Below, one piece after another: positions 1 to 8,951 of a stretch of DNA of 64,000 nt. Below the pieces are notes generated by a model. It saw only the letters and a list, made by a program, of their open reading frames with translations, ran no database searches and was not told the origin of the DNA. Both the position numbers and the translations under genes were made by a program. The number at the start of each line of letters is the position of its first letter. The stretch's first letter is position 1. The stretch comes from Rossellomorea sp. BNER (lineage in GTDB: Bacteria > Bacillota > Bacilli > Bacillales > Bacillaceae_B). The DNA lies in contig JANAVG010000006.1 of the NCBI GenBank assembly GCA_024213275.1, forward strand, positions 208,266 to 272,265, in the 5' to 3' direction.

Positions 1-2
1 CA

Positions 3-3000
3 TCTACATGGTCAGATGTTTACTTAGCTGCGATTGATGATTCCATTGAGCTAGGTGCAGATGTTCTGAACATGAGCTTAGGCTCTACTGCTTCCTTCTA
101 CGAGTCTGAGAGCCCAGAAGATTTAGCGATTACTAGAGCGGTAGAAAATGGTATCGTTTGTGCTGTTTCTGCTGGAAACTCTGGCCATATTGGGTATGGT
201 TGGGACAATCCATATTTCAATAACCCTGATATCGGTGTAGTAGGTGCCCCTGGATTGAATACTGATTCTATTCAAGTGGCAGCTTCAGGAAATGTTGCTT
301 ATAAATATGTCAATACTTTTGCTCTAGAAGGAGGTTCCTTCTCTGCAAAAGGGTATGGACTTGATAGTTGGACTGAATTAGCTGGTAAAGAAGTTGTAAG
401 TCTTTCCCAATTAAATGGATCAGAAGAAGTAAGTGGGGAATCCTGTAAAGTTTGCGGCTCTCCAGAAAATTACGTAGGAAAAGATGTTACAGGTAAAATT
501 GTTCTAGTAAAACGTGGAGATCTATCATTCTACGATAAAACGGTATTCGCTGCTGAAGCTGGTGCTGCAGGAATTATCGTATATGACCATGGTTTAAGTG
601 GATTCTATGATAACCAAGGTGGTTGGCCAGTTCCGTTCAGTATGCTTCATGAAGAGGACGGAGTAAAATTAGAAGCTGCCATTAAAGCTGGTCATACAAC
701 CCTAAACGTCTCTCAAGATTCAAAAACTGAAGATGTTGAAATGGGTCGAATGACAGCGTTTACCTCTTGGGGAACAACGCCAAGCCTAGAATTAAAACCT
801 GAAATTACAGCTCCAGGTGGGAATATTTATTCCACTTTACAAGATAATCAATATGGAGTCATGAGTGGTACGTCTATGGCAGCGCCACACGTTGCTGGTG
901 GATCCGCTCTAGTACAACAATACCTGCAATCGGACAATAGATTCTCAGATTTAGATGCAGAAGATCGTACACGTCTTGCAAAGGTATTATTAATGAACAC
1001 AGCTAAAATCATTGATGATTTAAATGATCAGCCATTCTCTCCACGTCGTCAAGGTGCTGGAATGATGCAAACATATGCAGCTGTTTCTACTCCTGTGTAT
1101 GTTGTTGAAGAAAAAAGTAGCGAAGGAAAAGTTGAGTTAAAAGACTTTACATCGGAAAAATTCTCAATGGACTTTACTGCTTATAACTTAACTGATAAAG
1201 CTGTTACTTATAATGTCGACACAAGAGTATTAACTGATATGTTTTCAGAAACAGATGCTGTATTATATAACTCTTTAATTGCAGGGGATATGGAAGGTGC
1301 TGTTGTTGATGCCCCTAAAACCATTACGGTACCTGCAGACGGAGAAGCTAATTTTACAGTGTCAGTAGATATTTCAGAAGCTAAAATCCCTGGATTTAAT
1401 AAAGATGGTGAGGAAATTACAAAAGCGCTTCAACAAAATATCTTCGTAGAAGGTTTTGTAACCCTTTCAGATAAAGAGGGAATCAAGCCCGCTCTATCTG
1501 TACCTTACGTAGGGTTCTATGGTGATTGGAATTCTCCGGATATTATTGATGGATTTAAGGATTTAGGTGAAGAACGATACTTTGATCTAGATAAATATTT
1601 TGGAGAAGACGTTCAGGAAATGTTGACTGGACCAAGTGGATCATTTGTTTCAGCTGTAGTGGATGGGGATGAAACGCTATACCCTGTATCTCCAAACGGT
1701 GATGGACAGTTAGACAATATTTATCCATTACCATCTTTTCTGCGTAATGCAGAAGAAGTTCAATTTAATATCTTAGATGAAAACAAAAAGCTTGTTCGCA
1801 CAGTTGTCAAAGAGAAGAATGTTCGAAAGTCATTCTTTGACGCTGGAGAAGGAACCCCATACTCATTTAGCTCAGCTCGTGCATGGGATGGAACAGTTAA
1901 ATCTGAAGTAGTGGAAGATGGTTTATACTACTACGAAATTAAGGCAACTGTGGATGAAGAAAGTCCACAATGGCAAACAAAACAAATTCCTGTTTATCTA
2001 GATACAACAGTTCCTGAAGTAACAGCGAGTTTTGACGAAAAAACATCTGTCCTTTCTTGGGAAGTAAAAGAAGGAGGAGTTGGTGTATTAAGTTATTTCA
2101 TCTTTGTTGACGGTGAACTAGTTGACACTGTATCAGCAGATCAAAACACGTACAATCTAAATTCTGTATCGGATGATTCAGTTATAGAGATAGCAGCAGC
2201 AGACCACGCACGGAACATCGGGTCCGCATCTCTTGTACCAAATGATGTAACGGAACCAGTTATTTACCTAGAGAAGGCAAACCCAGCTCCGTATGGTGCT
2301 TATGACACAAATGAAGTGTTAGTAAAAGGTTATATTGTTGAAGATGTAGCATTAGAATCAATTAAAGTTAATGGTAAAGAAGTAGACTTCAATTTTAATA
2401 ATGCTATCAATGTAGAAGACAAAACTACTGTAGCAGGTTATGAATTCACAACAAATGTTACATTTGAAGAAGACGATAAATATGATGTGATCGTAACAGC
2501 AACTGATGTTGCAGGAAACGAATATTCTATTGCTAGAAAAGTGTTTATCGACACAACGAAACCTGAACTTAACGTGAAGGCTCCAAAAGTTGTAGATCAC
2601 GATCAAGAAACAGTTTCAGTTACTGTTAATATGAAAGATAATTATAATGCGTTGTCACTTACTGTAGATGATAACCATGAATTTGAGCTTCCGTTTGAAA
2701 GCCCAATTTCCATCCTTGACAATGCTGATGAAACAGTAAAAGTCGATTTAGCAGTTGAACCTGGAAACAATACGTATCAATTTAAGTTAGTCGACGTTGC
2801 TGGTAATGAAATAACGAAAGATGTAACTATTTATAGAAATGAATCTGATAGTCGTGTAAGCCGCTTAGCGGGTGAAGACCGCTATGATACAGCTGTGAAA
2901 TTAAGTAAAGAAGGCTGGGAAAAAGCAGAAGTAGTAGTGTTAGCCCGTGGAGACAATTATGCAGATGCCCTTGCTGGTATTCCGCTTGCTAAAAAGTATG

Positions 3001-3734
3001 ATGCTCCATTACTGTTAACTGGAACTGCGTCATTACCGGATTCTACCCTTGCAGAAATAAAGCGCCTAGGAGTTAAGAAGGTTTATATTCTTGGCGGTAC
3101 AGTTGCAATTAATGCTAGCGTACAATCTAAACTTAAATCTCAAGGTTTAGAGGTTGAGAGGATTAAAGGAGAAAATCGTTTTGAAACGGCTGCTATCATT
3201 GCCAAAGAAGTAGCTCCAAATGGTGTAAATGAAGCGGTTGTTGTAAATGGACGCAACTTCCCTGATGCACTTTCTGTTGCCTCTTATGCTGCTAAGAATG
3301 GTTCTCCGATTTTACTAACGGAAACAAAAGAACTGCCTAAGCATACAAAATACGCTTTAAGTAAACTAGGCGTATCTAAAACATATGTGATTGGTGGAAA
3401 AGTTGTGATTAAAAATAACGTTTTGGTTGACCTTCCGAACCCAGTGAGAATCGCTGGCGAGAATCGTTACGAAACAGCTGTTGAAGTAGCAGAATACTTC
3501 AAAGCAGATCAATCTCAATACTATGTTGCAACAGGTACAGACTTTGCAGATGCATTGTCTGGAGCAGCTCTAGCAGCCAAAGATAACACTGGTATTTTAT
3601 TAGTTGGCAAAGACGTACCAGAATCAGTTGGAAGCTTTATTAAAGAAAATAATGTCGAGTTACTGTCTATCATCGGTGGAAAAGTAGCTGTTTCGACAAC
3701 AGTAGCCAACAAATTAAATAAATTAATTGATTAA
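3..3734 (+). CDS. Vpr-like subtilisin-family (S8) secreted protease with CW_binding_2 repeats, 5' end missing
   Basis: Extracellular serine protease held in the cell wall. The frame is open to the window edge, so the first ATG (72) is internal and the Asp/His catalytic motifs and signal peptide lie upstream. The visible part starts in the S8 core (VLNMSLGS), has a PA domain insert (about 430-720, GKIVLVKRGDLSF) and the catalytic Ser in GTSMAAPHVAG (codon 873-875). After the protease come Ig/Fn3-like modules, with a FlgD-like stretch near 1760-1920, and three CW_binding_2 repeats (about 2860-3730; RLAGEDRYDTA, RIKGENRFETA, RIAGENRYETA). 1243 residues are visible. PA insert and layout resemble Vpr-type proteases; the wall-binding tail predicts surface retention. 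A terminator follows, so it is probably the last gene of its transcript. Confidence 0.93.
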   Translation, partial: STWSDVYLAAIDDSIELGADVLNMSLGSTASFYESESPEDLAITRAVENGIVCAVSAGNSGHIGYGWDNPYFNNPDIGVVGAPGLNTDSIQVAASGNVAYKYVNTFALEGGSFSAKGYGLDSWTELAGKEVVSLSQLNGSEEVSGESCKVCGSPENYVGKDVTGKIVLVKRGDLSFYDKTVFAAEAGAAGIIVYDHGLSGFYDNQGGWPVPFSMLHEEDGVKLEAAIKAGHTTLNVSQDSKTEDVEMGRMTAFTSWGTTPSLELKPEITAPGGNIYSTLQDNQYGVMSGTSMAAPHVAGGSALVQQYLQSDNRFSDLDAEDRTRLAKVLLMNTAKIIDDLNDQPFSPRRQGAGMMQTYAAVSTPVYVVEEKSSEGKVELKDFTSEKFSMDFTAYNLTDKAVTYNVDTRVLTDMFSETDAVLYNSLIAGDMEGAVVDAPKTITVPADGEANFTVSVDISEAKIPGFNKDGEEITKALQQNIFVEGFVTLSDKEGIKPALSVPYVGFYGDWNSPDIIDGFKDLGEERYFDLDKYFGEDVQEMLTGPSGSFVSAVVDGDETLYPVSPNGDGQLDNIYPLPSFLRNAEEVQFNILDENKKLVRTVVKEKNVRKSFFDAGEGTPYSFSSARAWDGTVKSEVVEDGLYYYEIKATVDEESPQWQTKQIPVYLDTTVPEVTASFDEKTSVLSWEVKEGGVGVLSYFIFVDGELVDTVSADQNTYNLNSVSDDSVIEIAAADHARNIGSASLVPNDVTEPVIYLEKANPAPYGAYDTNEVLVKGYIVEDVALESIKVNGKEVDFNFNNAINVEDKTTVAGYEFTTNVTFEEDDKYDVIVTATDVAGNEYSIARKVFIDTTKPELNVKAPKVVDHDQETVSVTVNMKDNYNALSLTVDDNHEFELPFESPISILDNADETVKVDLAVEPGNNTYQFKLVDVAGNEITKDVTIYRNESDSRVSRLAGEDRYDTAVKLSKEGWEKAEVVVLARGDNYADALAGIPLAKKYDAPLLLTGTASLPDSTLAEIKRLGVKKVYILGGTVAINASVQSKLKSQGLEVERIKGENRFETAAIIAKEVAPNGVNEAVVVNGRNFPDALSVASYAAKNGSPILLTETKELPKHTKYALSKLGVSKTYVIGGKVVIKNNVLVDLPNPVRIAGENRYETAVEVAEYFKADQSQYYVATGTDFADALSGAALAAKDNTGILLVGKDVPESVGSFIKENNVELLSIIGGKVAVSTTVANKLNKLID

Positions 3735-3746
3735 TTTTGACCGTTT

Positions 3747-3780
3747 AAAAGCCCTTGTAAAGCTTTACGCAAGGGCTTTT
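3747..3780 (+). terminator. Rho-independent terminator after the protease
   Basis: Perfect 11-bp stem AAAAGCCCTTG / CAAGGGCTTTT around a 12-nt loop, ending in a short T run. It closes the protease transcript. Confidence 0.85.
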
Positions 3781-3932
3781 TACTATTGTAGAATATTTAA
3801 TAATGACCCTGTAACTTTACTAAACAATTATTTGAACAAAGTTCCAATAATGTATTTTATTTCAGTTGTTACCATTGATATAATAGTAGAAAAGGATCAC
3901 TTGAATCACCTAGGGGGGAAGAACGAGGTTAA

Positions 3933-4203
3933 AGGTTTCTAGTTTTTGTCGTTATTTGTATTATTGTTCTGGGTCGTATTTACCAAGAAATGAATCTACC
4001 ATCACCAAACGATAGTCTACTAGATGATTTTCAAAAAAAATAAGGATGGGGTAATTGTAGGTAACAACTCTGTTTGGGAATTAGTAGCTAGCAGGGAGAA
4101 GGTAAAAGTGAAGAATGGACAATATCATCCCGTCATCATCGTTAAGAAAACAACAAAAAACGGTTATAAGGCTATTACAGAATTATCAAAGGCAGAAAAA
4201 TAA
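3933..4203 (+). pseudogene. Frameshifted small membrane-anchored protein (unknown)
   Basis: A hydrophobic start (FLVFVVICIIVLG, from about 3936) runs in frame to a TAA at 4041 just after an A8 run (4033-4040). Removing one A joins it to a second open frame (about 4045-4203, VIVGNNSVWELVAS) ending at TAA 4201. Together they would give a ~90-residue protein with one N-terminal membrane segment. No normal start codon is visible after the in-frame stop at 3930, so the 5' end may also be damaged. Family not recognised. It lies just upstream of the lytB-like gene. A sequencing slip in the A run is possible. Confidence 0.4.
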
Positions 4204-4230
4204 CTTAATAGGTTTTAAGGAGGAAAAAAG

Positions 4231-6465
4231 GTGAAGAAGCTTTTAATTGTACTCACACTGCTTTTTGTTTCATTGTTTGGACAGCTACCAGCTAATGAAG
4301 GAAATGCCGCCGAAACAAAGACAGTTGAGGTGAAATTAAGGAATTATTTAGGGAATAAAACGAGTATTAATTTAGACATTGTTGGTGAATATTCCATTTC
4401 GGGAAACAACACTAAACTTGCAGGCGGCAAGAATTATTCAGTTAAAGTCCAAAACGATAAGCTCTCATTATATGAAGGTAGTAAACTAGTTGAAAGCTTT
4501 GGCTCATCCTTTACTATTACACCAAAAGTATATGGAACAAACCATTATGCGGTTATTAATGGAAGAAATTATTTAGGTACTTTTGAATTTACAATCGAAA
4601 GTTCAAAATATGTTCGCCCAATTAATAAGCTCCCGTTAGAAGATTATTTAAAGGGAGTCGTACCTTATGAAATGCCCGCAAGTTGGAATGTAGAGGCACT
4701 TAAAGCTCAAACTGTTGCTGCAAGAACTTATGCATTAGGAAAAATAAATAGTATTATAGATGACACTATATCGTATCAAGTATACGGAGGATATATCTGG
4801 AATAGTTCTCTATATGCGAACTCAAACAATGCAGTTGAAGAAACAGCGGGTGAAATACTTCGTTATAACGGAAATTTAATTTCTGCTGTTTATTCTTCAA
4901 GTAATGGAGGCCATACAGAATCAGCAGAAAATTATTGGGGATACGATCATCCATATTTACAAGGTAAGCCAGATACATATGATCCAAAAAGACCCTGGGA
5001 CTTTTCAATATATAAAAAACAACTTAATACAAGTGAATTAGATTTAGTGAATCCAAGTAATTGGTGGAGTGAGGTTTCAGAAAGGTCTAAAGGTTCTAAC
5101 GCATTTGACAATCTAAAAGGCTATATTAAAAGAAAAACAGAATATCATGATATTAAAATTGTTGGGGTTCCAAAGCTGAGTATTTCTAATGAAGTAAACT
5201 CAAGTGGAAAGAGCACAAAAGGTTCAATCAATGTTGAATATTTTGCGGAGAATTCAAATGGAACATATGTCCGTGAAGAGGGGAGTCAAATACCGGAAAA
5301 CTATTCTAAGTCGCTTGAAGGTGAGCGAAGATATGAGACAAGTGCCGCTATAGCAGCTCATGGGTGGCCAAGCGGTTCTAGCACTGTTGTGTTAGGAAGA
5401 GGAGATATTCCACTCGATGCGTTAGCAGGGAGTGTACTTGCAAAAAAATACGATGCACCTCTTTTATTAACCTTAAACAATGAGATTCCAAGCAAAGTGC
5501 TTGAGCAATTGAAAAAGAAAGGTCCGGAAGCTACAACCGTATACATTCTAGGTGGAGAACAAGCTATTTCAAAGAATGTATATAACAAACTTATGCAATT
5601 AGGTTTTACTGTAAAAAGAGTTTATGGGGAAAACCGTTATCAAACTTCAATTGGAATTGCTCAAAATATTGGGGCTTCAAATGAAGTAATTATTACAAGT
5701 GGTGATGCAAACTCACCGGATGCGTTATCGATTGCTTCTTATGCAGCGAAGCAACAAATCCCTATATTACTAACAACACAAGATGTACTTCAAAAAGATG
5801 TAAAAGAATACATCGATAATAAGAACTTTAGTAAAGCGATTATTATTGGTGGAGAAGTAGCTGTTTCTAAGAGAATTGAATCTGACCTTATAAATGTTGG
5901 AGTAACGAATATTGAACGTGTACAAGGTGAAGATCGTTTTGAAACAAGTGTTGCAATTGCAAAACGTTTTGACTTTGATTTAGATAATGTGTTTTTTGCT
6001 AATGGCTTTATATTTGTAGATGCACTACCTGGAGCAGCCTTAGCAGCAAAGTATAGTGCGCCAGTCATCCTAACTAGACCTAACCAGCTTCCGCCACAGC
6101 CGAAGGAATGGCTTCAGAATCTAGGCACAAGACCGTTTGTTTACTATTTAGGTGGAGAGGTAGCAATCAATTCTTCAACTCGTTCACAAATAAAGCAAGT
6201 TTTATTGGGTGATATTAAAAAGCTTAACTTTGTTAAAGATAATGTAGACATTAGTCAATTAAGATCTATATTTGGTGGATCAGTTTTCAAAAGCTTTGAA
6301 ATTGATAGTGTCATTGACAACGGTACAACTGTAACCATTAATGGATTTGGTTATGGTCACGGCGTAGGTATGAGTCAATACGGTGCTTATGCACGTGCTA
6401 AAGCAGGACACTCATATCGCCAAATTTTAGAATTTTATTATACAGGTGCAAAAATTAGCCAATAA
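4231..6465 (+). CDS. lytB: LytB/SpoIID-type amidase enhancer with internal CW_binding_2 repeats
   Basis: Predicted secreted wall protein that stimulates or directs a cell-wall amidase, as LytB does for LytC in B. subtilis. GTG start (4231) with AAGGAGG at 4218-4224; 744 aa; signal peptide MKKLLIVLTLLFVSLFG. The SpoIID/LytB domain begins near residue 130 (RPINKLPLEDYLKGVVPYEM; AQTVAARTYAL) and is interrupted by three CW_binding_2 repeats (about residues 365-655; ERRYETSAAI, ENRYQTSIGI, EDRFETSVAI). The terminal SpoIID motif (GYGHGVGMSQYGAYA) returns at the C-terminus. Length is close to B. subtilis LytB. No lytA neighbour is seen; amidase partners could be the SH3-repeat amidase at 12907 or one elsewhere. 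Confidence 0.85.
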   Translation: MKKLLIVLTLLFVSLFGQLPANEGNAAETKTVEVKLRNYLGNKTSINLDIVGEYSISGNNTKLAGGKNYSVKVQNDKLSLYEGSKLVESFGSSFTITPKVYGTNHYAVINGRNYLGTFEFTIESSKYVRPINKLPLEDYLKGVVPYEMPASWNVEALKAQTVAARTYALGKINSIIDDTISYQVYGGYIWNSSLYANSNNAVEETAGEILRYNGNLISAVYSSSNGGHTESAENYWGYDHPYLQGKPDTYDPKRPWDFSIYKKQLNTSELDLVNPSNWWSEVSERSKGSNAFDNLKGYIKRKTEYHDIKIVGVPKLSISNEVNSSGKSTKGSINVEYFAENSNGTYVREEGSQIPENYSKSLEGERRYETSAAIAAHGWPSGSSTVVLGRGDIPLDALAGSVLAKKYDAPLLLTLNNEIPSKVLEQLKKKGPEATTVYILGGEQAISKNVYNKLMQLGFTVKRVYGENRYQTSIGIAQNIGASNEVIITSGDANSPDALSIASYAAKQQIPILLTTQDVLQKDVKEYIDNKNFSKAIIIGGEVAVSKRIESDLINVGVTNIERVQGEDRFETSVAIAKRFDFDLDNVFFANGFIFVDALPGAALAAKYSAPVILTRPNQLPPQPKEWLQNLGTRPFVYYLGGEVAINSSTRSQIKQVLLGDIKKLNFVKDNVDISQLRSIFGGSVFKSFEIDSVIDNGTTVTINGFGYGHGVGMSQYGAYARAKAGHSYRQILEFYYTGAKISQ

Positions 6466-6476
6466 AAATATATTTA

Positions 6477-6509
6477 GCCCGGTGTCTAAAAAAAGGCATC
6501 GGGTTTCTT
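6477..6509 (+). terminator. Rho-independent terminator after lytB-like gene
   Basis: Stem CCCGGTG / CATCGGG (one G-U pair) around an A-rich loop, followed by TTTCTTT. Confidence 0.7.
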
Positions 6510-6648
6510 TCTAACTAGACTTTGTAACGTAATTTCCGTTTGGTAAAGATAGTGTAAATCATGTAATGAATTATTTTACATTTACCGTTCATTTCTGTTT
6601 AAATCACAGTTTACGAAAAGAAATAGTCGAAGCTACTATATGACGACC

Positions 6649-6690
6649 GTGCCAGGCACGACCCGAAATCTTTCGGAATTTGTCGATTCT
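6649..6690. repeat. GTGCCAGGCAC-type interspersed repeat, copy 1
   Basis: Palindromic core GTGCCAGGCAC followed by an ACCCGAAAT...TTTGTCGA tail. The same core and tail recur at 42679, although here an extra CTTTCGGAA makes a small hairpin with the CCCGAAA. The rest of 6510-6795 holds nothing else I recognise. Confidence 0.6.
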
Positions 6691-6795
6691 GCTATTGTAC
6701 TAGGTAGGAAAATTGAAATTAATTTTAAGGTGGCATATCATAGAATTAGTGAAATAATTTGGAATTATACTAGTTAAAAGGGGATGGACAATTAC

Positions 6796-8793
6796 ATGAA
6801 AAAAGTATGGTTTCTTCTTGCAAGCATGATCGTCGTTCTCGCACTTACTGCTTGCCAAGAAAAGCCGAAGCCGGATGATCGACTACAGGCATATACCGAT
6901 TTATGGAATAAGCAAGAATTCGAGAAAATGTATGATACCTACCTAACATCATCGACAACAGACACATACAAAAAAGAAGACTTTGTAAAGCGTTATAAAG
7001 ACCTGTACAAAGATTTAGAGGTTGATAACTTAAAAGTAACCTATAAAAAGCCTAAAGAAGAACAAGAATTTAAAGACAAAGAAGAAGTAAAACTTCCGAT
7101 CACGATTCAAATGAAAACGCTAGCGGGAGAAATTAAATATGAAAAAGAAGTAACCTTAACTAAAGAAAAAAGGGAAGATAAAGAGAATTGGTATATCCAA
7201 TGGGATACGACTTTTATCCTTCCGAACCTTGAAGAAGGCGATAAAGTTCGAATTGGCTCTACACCAGCAAAACGGGGAGAAATCTTCGACCGTAATGGTA
7301 AACCGCTAGCCATCAATGGTCAAGCCTACGAAATCGGAGTGGTTCCTCAGGATTTTAATGAAAAAGACCTAGACAAGCTTAGCAAGCTATTAGAAACGAC
7401 ACCAGAATACATCCAAGAACAAATGGGCCAATCATGGGTGAAACCATCCCATCTCGTCCCATTAAAAAAATACCCACTAACACAAAAAGACAAAGTGGAA
7501 GAGCTTGTGAAAATTGGTGGAGTCCTTTCACCAAAAACAGAAGCAAGGGAATACCCCTACGCAGAAGCAACCGCTCATCTCGTTGGCCATCTTGGAAATA
7601 TGACAGCTGAAAAGTACAAAAAACTAAAAGATAAAGGCTACTCAAAAGAAGATAGAGTAGGAATCAGAGGGCTTGAGCAACTCTTTGAAGAAAAATTAAG
7701 AGGCCAGAGTGGAAAGAGCATATACATTGAAAAAGAAGATGGGGAAATCGAGACCATTACAGAAATTCCTGTAAAAGACGGAGAGGACATTACACTTACG
7801 ATTGATGCCGAAATGCAAAAAACGCTCTATCAGCAAATGAAAACAGAGGCTGGAACCGCTACGGCCATTCATCCTGAAACAGGGGAAGTACTAAGTTTAC
7901 TAAGCACACCTTCCTATGATCCGAATGAATTTGTTCTCGGCATTTCCTCTTCACGTTATAAAGAATTAGAAGAAGATCCGAAAAAACCATTACTCAATCG
8001 TTTTTCCTTAGCCTATTCACCAGGCTCTACAATGAAAGGAATCACATCGGCTGTAGCATTGAATAATGGATTAGATCCTAATAAAACCTTTTCGATTCCA
8101 GACAAGCAATGGCAAAAAGACAGTTCTTGGGGGGATTACAAGGTTACAAGAGTATTCACGAATGATTCATCCGTTGACCTTGAGAGTGCCCTCAAATTCT
8201 CAGACAACATCTACTTTGCCCAAGTCGGCTTAGATATCGGTGCAGAAAACTTTGTGAACGGCCTTAAGAAATTTGGGTTTGGAGAAGAGATTCCATTCAC
8301 GTATCCAATTACCGCCTCCCAAGTTTCTAATGACGGAAAGATAAGTTCAGAAATTCAACTAGCTGACTCTGCCTTTGGACAGGGTGAAATTCTCATGAGT
8401 GTGCTTCATCTGGCCAACTCATACGCAGGAATTATCAACGATGGAACCATGATGAAGCCTATTCTACTAGACAGTGAAAAAAGCGGAGAATGGAAAACAG
8501 ATCTCCTTTCTAAAGAGCATGCAGATTTGTTAAAAACAAATTTTAGAAAAGTGGTTACAGAAGGGATCGCCGGGAAAGCAGCAGTCGAAGGAAGAGCCAT
8601 CGCAGGAAAAACAGGAACAGCGGAGATAAAATCAGAACAAGGCACAACCGGTACTGAGAACGGATCCTTTGTCTCCTACGATCAAAATAACCCGAATATG
8701 GTTCTAGCCATTCTTCTGGAAGATGTAGAAGATCGAGGTGGAAGTACGCATACGGTTGAGGTGACGAAGAGGTTTTATGAGAGTTGGGAGTAA
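6796..8793 (+). CDS. pbpC: Penicillin-binding protein, PBP3/PbpC type (MecA N-terminal domain) lipoprotein
   Basis: Class B transpeptidase that cross-links peptidoglycan at the outer membrane face. I chose ATG 6796 (MKKVWFLLASM): the AAAGGGG site at 6778-6783 abuts the upstream ATG 6784 but is 12 nt from 6796. A signal peptide ends in lipobox LTAC, so it is lipid-anchored. Domains in order: NTF2-like MecA_N (about residues 25-140), PBP dimerisation (about 150-320), transpeptidase with SxxK as STMK (~412), SxN as SDN (~469) and KTG (~605). The 665 aa match B. subtilis PbpC. Monocistronic, with a terminator behind it. Proteins of this architecture often have low beta-lactam affinity, but resistance cannot be read from sequence. 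Confidence 0.9.
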   Translation: MKKVWFLLASMIVVLALTACQEKPKPDDRLQAYTDLWNKQEFEKMYDTYLTSSTTDTYKKEDFVKRYKDLYKDLEVDNLKVTYKKPKEEQEFKDKEEVKLPITIQMKTLAGEIKYEKEVTLTKEKREDKENWYIQWDTTFILPNLEEGDKVRIGSTPAKRGEIFDRNGKPLAINGQAYEIGVVPQDFNEKDLDKLSKLLETTPEYIQEQMGQSWVKPSHLVPLKKYPLTQKDKVEELVKIGGVLSPKTEAREYPYAEATAHLVGHLGNMTAEKYKKLKDKGYSKEDRVGIRGLEQLFEEKLRGQSGKSIYIEKEDGEIETITEIPVKDGEDITLTIDAEMQKTLYQQMKTEAGTATAIHPETGEVLSLLSTPSYDPNEFVLGISSSRYKELEEDPKKPLLNRFSLAYSPGSTMKGITSAVALNNGLDPNKTFSIPDKQWQKDSSWGDYKVTRVFTNDSSVDLESALKFSDNIYFAQVGLDIGAENFVNGLKKFGFGEEIPFTYPITASQVSNDGKISSEIQLADSAFGQGEILMSVLHLANSYAGIINDGTMMKPILLDSEKSGEWKTDLLSKEHADLLKTNFRKVVTEGIAGKAAVEGRAIAGKTGTAEIKSEQGTTGTENGSFVSYDQNNPNMVLAILLEDVEDRGGSTHTVEVTKRFYESWE

Positions 8794-8803
8794 CAGAGGT
8801 GGA

Positions 8804-8836
8804 AAAAGAGATTGGCCATATAGGTCAATCTCTTTT
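8804..8836. terminator. Bidirectional terminator between pbpC and the sigma-partner gene
   Basis: AAAAGAGATTGGCC pairs with GGTCAATCTCTTTT; A and T runs on both sides let it serve the converging transcripts. Confidence 0.8.
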
Positions 8837-8902
8837 CTACTTATCCTCATAGCATCGAATCAAAGAAAATATATCCGATACTTTATCACTTTAAATGACT
8901 GA

Positions 8903-8915
8903 GGGACGGTTCTTG
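8903..8915. repeat. GGGACGGTTCT-family interspersed repeat, single copy
   Basis: GGGACGGTTCTTG core with AT-rich flanks containing CTTTA-type motifs, as at 34072, 40985, 42918, 44262 and 63107. Confidence 0.55.
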
Positions 8916-8951
8916 AACACAGTAAAGCATTCGATAACCTTCTTAATGTTT

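Noticed and set aside
3727-3942. 71-aa open frame after the protease
   Set aside because: Runs through the terminator hairpin and has no ribosome site.
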